The notes beneath the pieces are model-generated. The model ran no database searches, was not told the origin of the DNA, and worked only from the letters and a program-made list of their open reading frames with translations. DNA of 14,703 bases from JBLHOS01 sp047623825 (GTDB lineage: Bacteria; Pseudomonadota; Alphaproteobacteria; Rhodobacterales; Rhodobacteraceae), in the NCBI GenBank assembly GCA_047623825.1, contig JBLHOS010000075.1:1-14703 (forward strand), in the 5' to 3' direction. Positions 13,428 through 14,703 of the stretch are shown here, piece after piece. The stretch's first letter is position 1. Each line of letters starts with the position of its first letter. The position numbers and the translations under genes were made by a program.

Positions 13428-14462
13428 ATGTCTCTCGTAAAACTGACCGTTTCCGCGCTGGCAGTTGCTGCTGTTTCCGCAACTGGCGTCGCAGCGCAAA
13501 GCCGCGACAACGTTCAAATCGCCGGTTCATCGACTGTGTTGCCTTATGCCACAATCGTTGCCGAAGCTTTTGGTGAGAACTTTGAGTTCCCGACACCTGT
13601 TGTTGAGTCTGGTGGTTCGTCCACTGGCCTGCGTCGCTTTTGCGAAGGCGTTGGTGAAACAACCACCGACATCGCAAATTCGGCCCGTTCAATCCGCCCT
13701 TCTGAGATCGAAACTTGCGCCGCCAACGGCGTGACTGACATCATTGAAGTGCGCATCGGCTATGATGGCATCGTATTTGCCTCCGACATCGACGGTAACT
13801 CGTTTGAGTTCACACCGTCCGATTGGTACATGGCGCTGGCCGCTGAGCTGCCAATCGATGGCGCGATGGTTTCAAACCCAAACACCATGTGGAACGAAGC
13901 AAACGCTGATCTGCCGGCTCAGCAAATTGCTGCGTTCATCCCGGGCACACGCCACGGCACACGCGAAGTGTTCGACGAAAAAGTGATCTTGCAGGGCTGT
14001 GAAGACTCTGGCTCGATGGCGGCGATCATGGAAATCAATGGCGGCGACGAAGATGCAGCCGAAGAGGCCTGCATGTCGATCCGTGGTGACGGCGTTTCCG
14101 TCGACATCGACGGCGACTACACCGAAACACTGGCGCGTATCGCGGCAAACCCAGAAGGCCTTGGCGTCTTTGGTTTGGCGTTCTACCAAAACAACACTGA
14201 TACCCTTCAAGTTGCGACAATGTCCGGCGTATTCCCTTCGGTTGAAACGATTTCATCCGGTGAATACCCAGTATCGCGTCCGCTCTACTTCTACATCAAA
14301 GCAGCGCATATCGGCGTGATCCCTGGTCTGAAAGAGTTCGCAGAATTCTTCGTATCTGATGACATGTCTGGTCCGTTTGGCCCGCTCGCCAACTACGGCC
14401 TCGTCTCTGACCCAGAGTTGGCTGCAACTCAGGCGATGATTGCTGCCGAAGAAACTATGTAA
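13428..14462 (+). CDS. pstS: Phosphate ABC transporter substrate-binding protein PstS
   Basis: A periplasmic phosphate-binding protein that delivers phosphate to the PstCAB transporter. The 344 residues begin MSLVKLTVSALAVAAVSATG, a Sec signal peptide with likely cleavage after VAA-QS near residue 24. Phosphate-binding loops are AGSSTVLPY (32-40) and SGGSSTGLRRF (61-71), with later SARSIRPSE and PGTRHGTREVF. The ATG at 13428 has GAGGAG at 13413-13418 and gives a clean signal peptide; the longer open frame from 13278 runs through the Pho box and is rejected. The gene uses many C-ending codons, consistent with high expression. The phoR gene precedes it and pstC follows after two hairpins. Confidence 0.95.
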   Translation: MSLVKLTVSALAVAAVSATGVAAQSRDNVQIAGSSTVLPYATIVAEAFGENFEFPTPVVESGGSSTGLRRFCEGVGETTTDIANSARSIRPSEIETCAANGVTDIIEVRIGYDGIVFASDIDGNSFEFTPSDWYMALAAELPIDGAMVSNPNTMWNEANADLPAQQIAAFIPGTRHGTREVFDEKVILQGCEDSGSMAAIMEINGGDEDAAEEACMSIRGDGVSVDIDGDYTETLARIAANPEGLGVFGLAFYQNNTDTLQVATMSGVFPSVETISSGEYPVSRPLYFYIKAAHIGVIPGLKEFAEFFVSDDMSGPFGPLANYGLVSDPELAATQAMIAAEETM

Positions 14463-14475
14463 CCGACGCGACTGT

Positions 14476-14518
14476 GCTGGGGGTGGCGGTTGCTGCCCCC
14501 GGCATATGTCTAAGACAT
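14476..14518 (+). promoter_or_regulatory. Tandem hairpins between pstS and pstC
   Basis: The first stem has eight pairs including one wobble, GCTGGGGG (14476-14483) with CCCCCGGC (14496-14503). A second small stem, ATGTC/GACAT (14506-14518), follows directly, and a T-rich stretch (CTATTCTTTTCC) comes after. This looks like partial termination or mRNA stabilisation that yields more PstS than PstC. Confidence 0.6.
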
Positions 14519-14554
14519 CTATTCTTTTCCTCTCGATAAAAGAAGATTGCTTCC

Positions 14555-14703
14555 ATGCCCATTCTCTGGATCGTGATTATTGTTCTGATACTAGGGGCCG
14601 TGGGCTACTTTTTTGGACGAAAGCGCGCAATCACAAGTGCAGGCGGTGATGCCCGCATCTTGCATTCTCTACCCTCATATTATGGCACCAATGTTTCGCT
14701 GTT
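14555..14703 (+). CDS. pstC: Phosphate ABC transporter permease PstC (5' part only)
   Basis: The frame is open from the ATG at 14555 to the window edge (49 codons). It starts MPILWIVIIVLILGAVGYFF, a membrane segment, followed by GRKRAITSAGG and ARILHSLPSYYGTNVSL. This N-terminus matches the long form of PstC found in Rhodobacteraceae, with a first helix and the conserved LHSLPSYYG. It follows pstS in the expected order. The ribosome site (AGAAG) is weak. The rest of the gene lies outside the window. Confidence 0.88.
   Translation, partial: MPILWIVIIVLILGAVGYFFGRKRAITSAGGDARILHSLPSYYGTNVSL

Noticed and set aside
1..14703. CRISPR array, toxin-antitoxin pair or phage defence system
   Set aside because: No regularly spaced repeats, no paired small genes and no defence-type domains were seen on either strand.

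Overview
The window looks like chromosomal DNA of an alphaproteobacterium of the Rhodobacteraceae (Roseobacter group). Three things point there: an L21 ribosomal protein with a long C-terminal helix-hairpin-helix-like extension, the gene order rplU-rpmA-acetyltransferase-obgE-proB-proA, and a phoR-pstS-pstC order with a PhoR that has no membrane segment. This assignment rests on family knowledge and not on a database search. All intact protein genes are on the + strand. The only minus-strand genes are a tRNA-Ser and a decayed transposase.

Layout. Bases 45-2679 hold a long-chain fatty acyl-CoA ligase (fadD) and a BASS-family organic anion transporter, 28 bases apart and probably co-transcribed. 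Bases 2680-4035 are accessory and decayed. They contain a 360-base stretch with no convincing gene, then an IS5-family element (3040-3809) with good terminal inverted repeats but a wrecked transposase. Next come a tRNA-Ser(CGA) on the minus strand (4036-4125) and a secreted DUF2059-like protein (4289-5143). Bases 5144-6414 are the rplU-rpmA ribosomal protein operon, with a structured leader in front and a very strong intrinsic terminator behind. An acetyltransferase (6533-7072) is followed by the obgE-proB-proA group (7234-10716): a ribosome-assembly GTPase, then the first two enzymes of proline synthesis, with proB overlapping the end of obgE. A Cys/Met-metabolism PLP enzyme follows (10793-11980). 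The window ends in the phosphate-starvation locus: the sensor kinase phoR, a candidate Pho box, pstS, and the start of pstC, cut by the window edge.

The most unusual signal is inside the IS5 relic. Compared with the family protein as I know it, its transposase frame is interrupted by a 39-base and a 40-base palindromic insert, and a third 41-base copy lies near the junction where the catalytic core was deleted. All three share one architecture: a 12-base arm, a 20-22-base hairpin and a 7-base arm. Two are clearly related in sequence, and their hairpins differ in sequence while still pairing. They look like copies of a small mobile palindromic repeat. The rest of the window is mostly ordinary housekeeping sequence with a few regulatory structures of interest.
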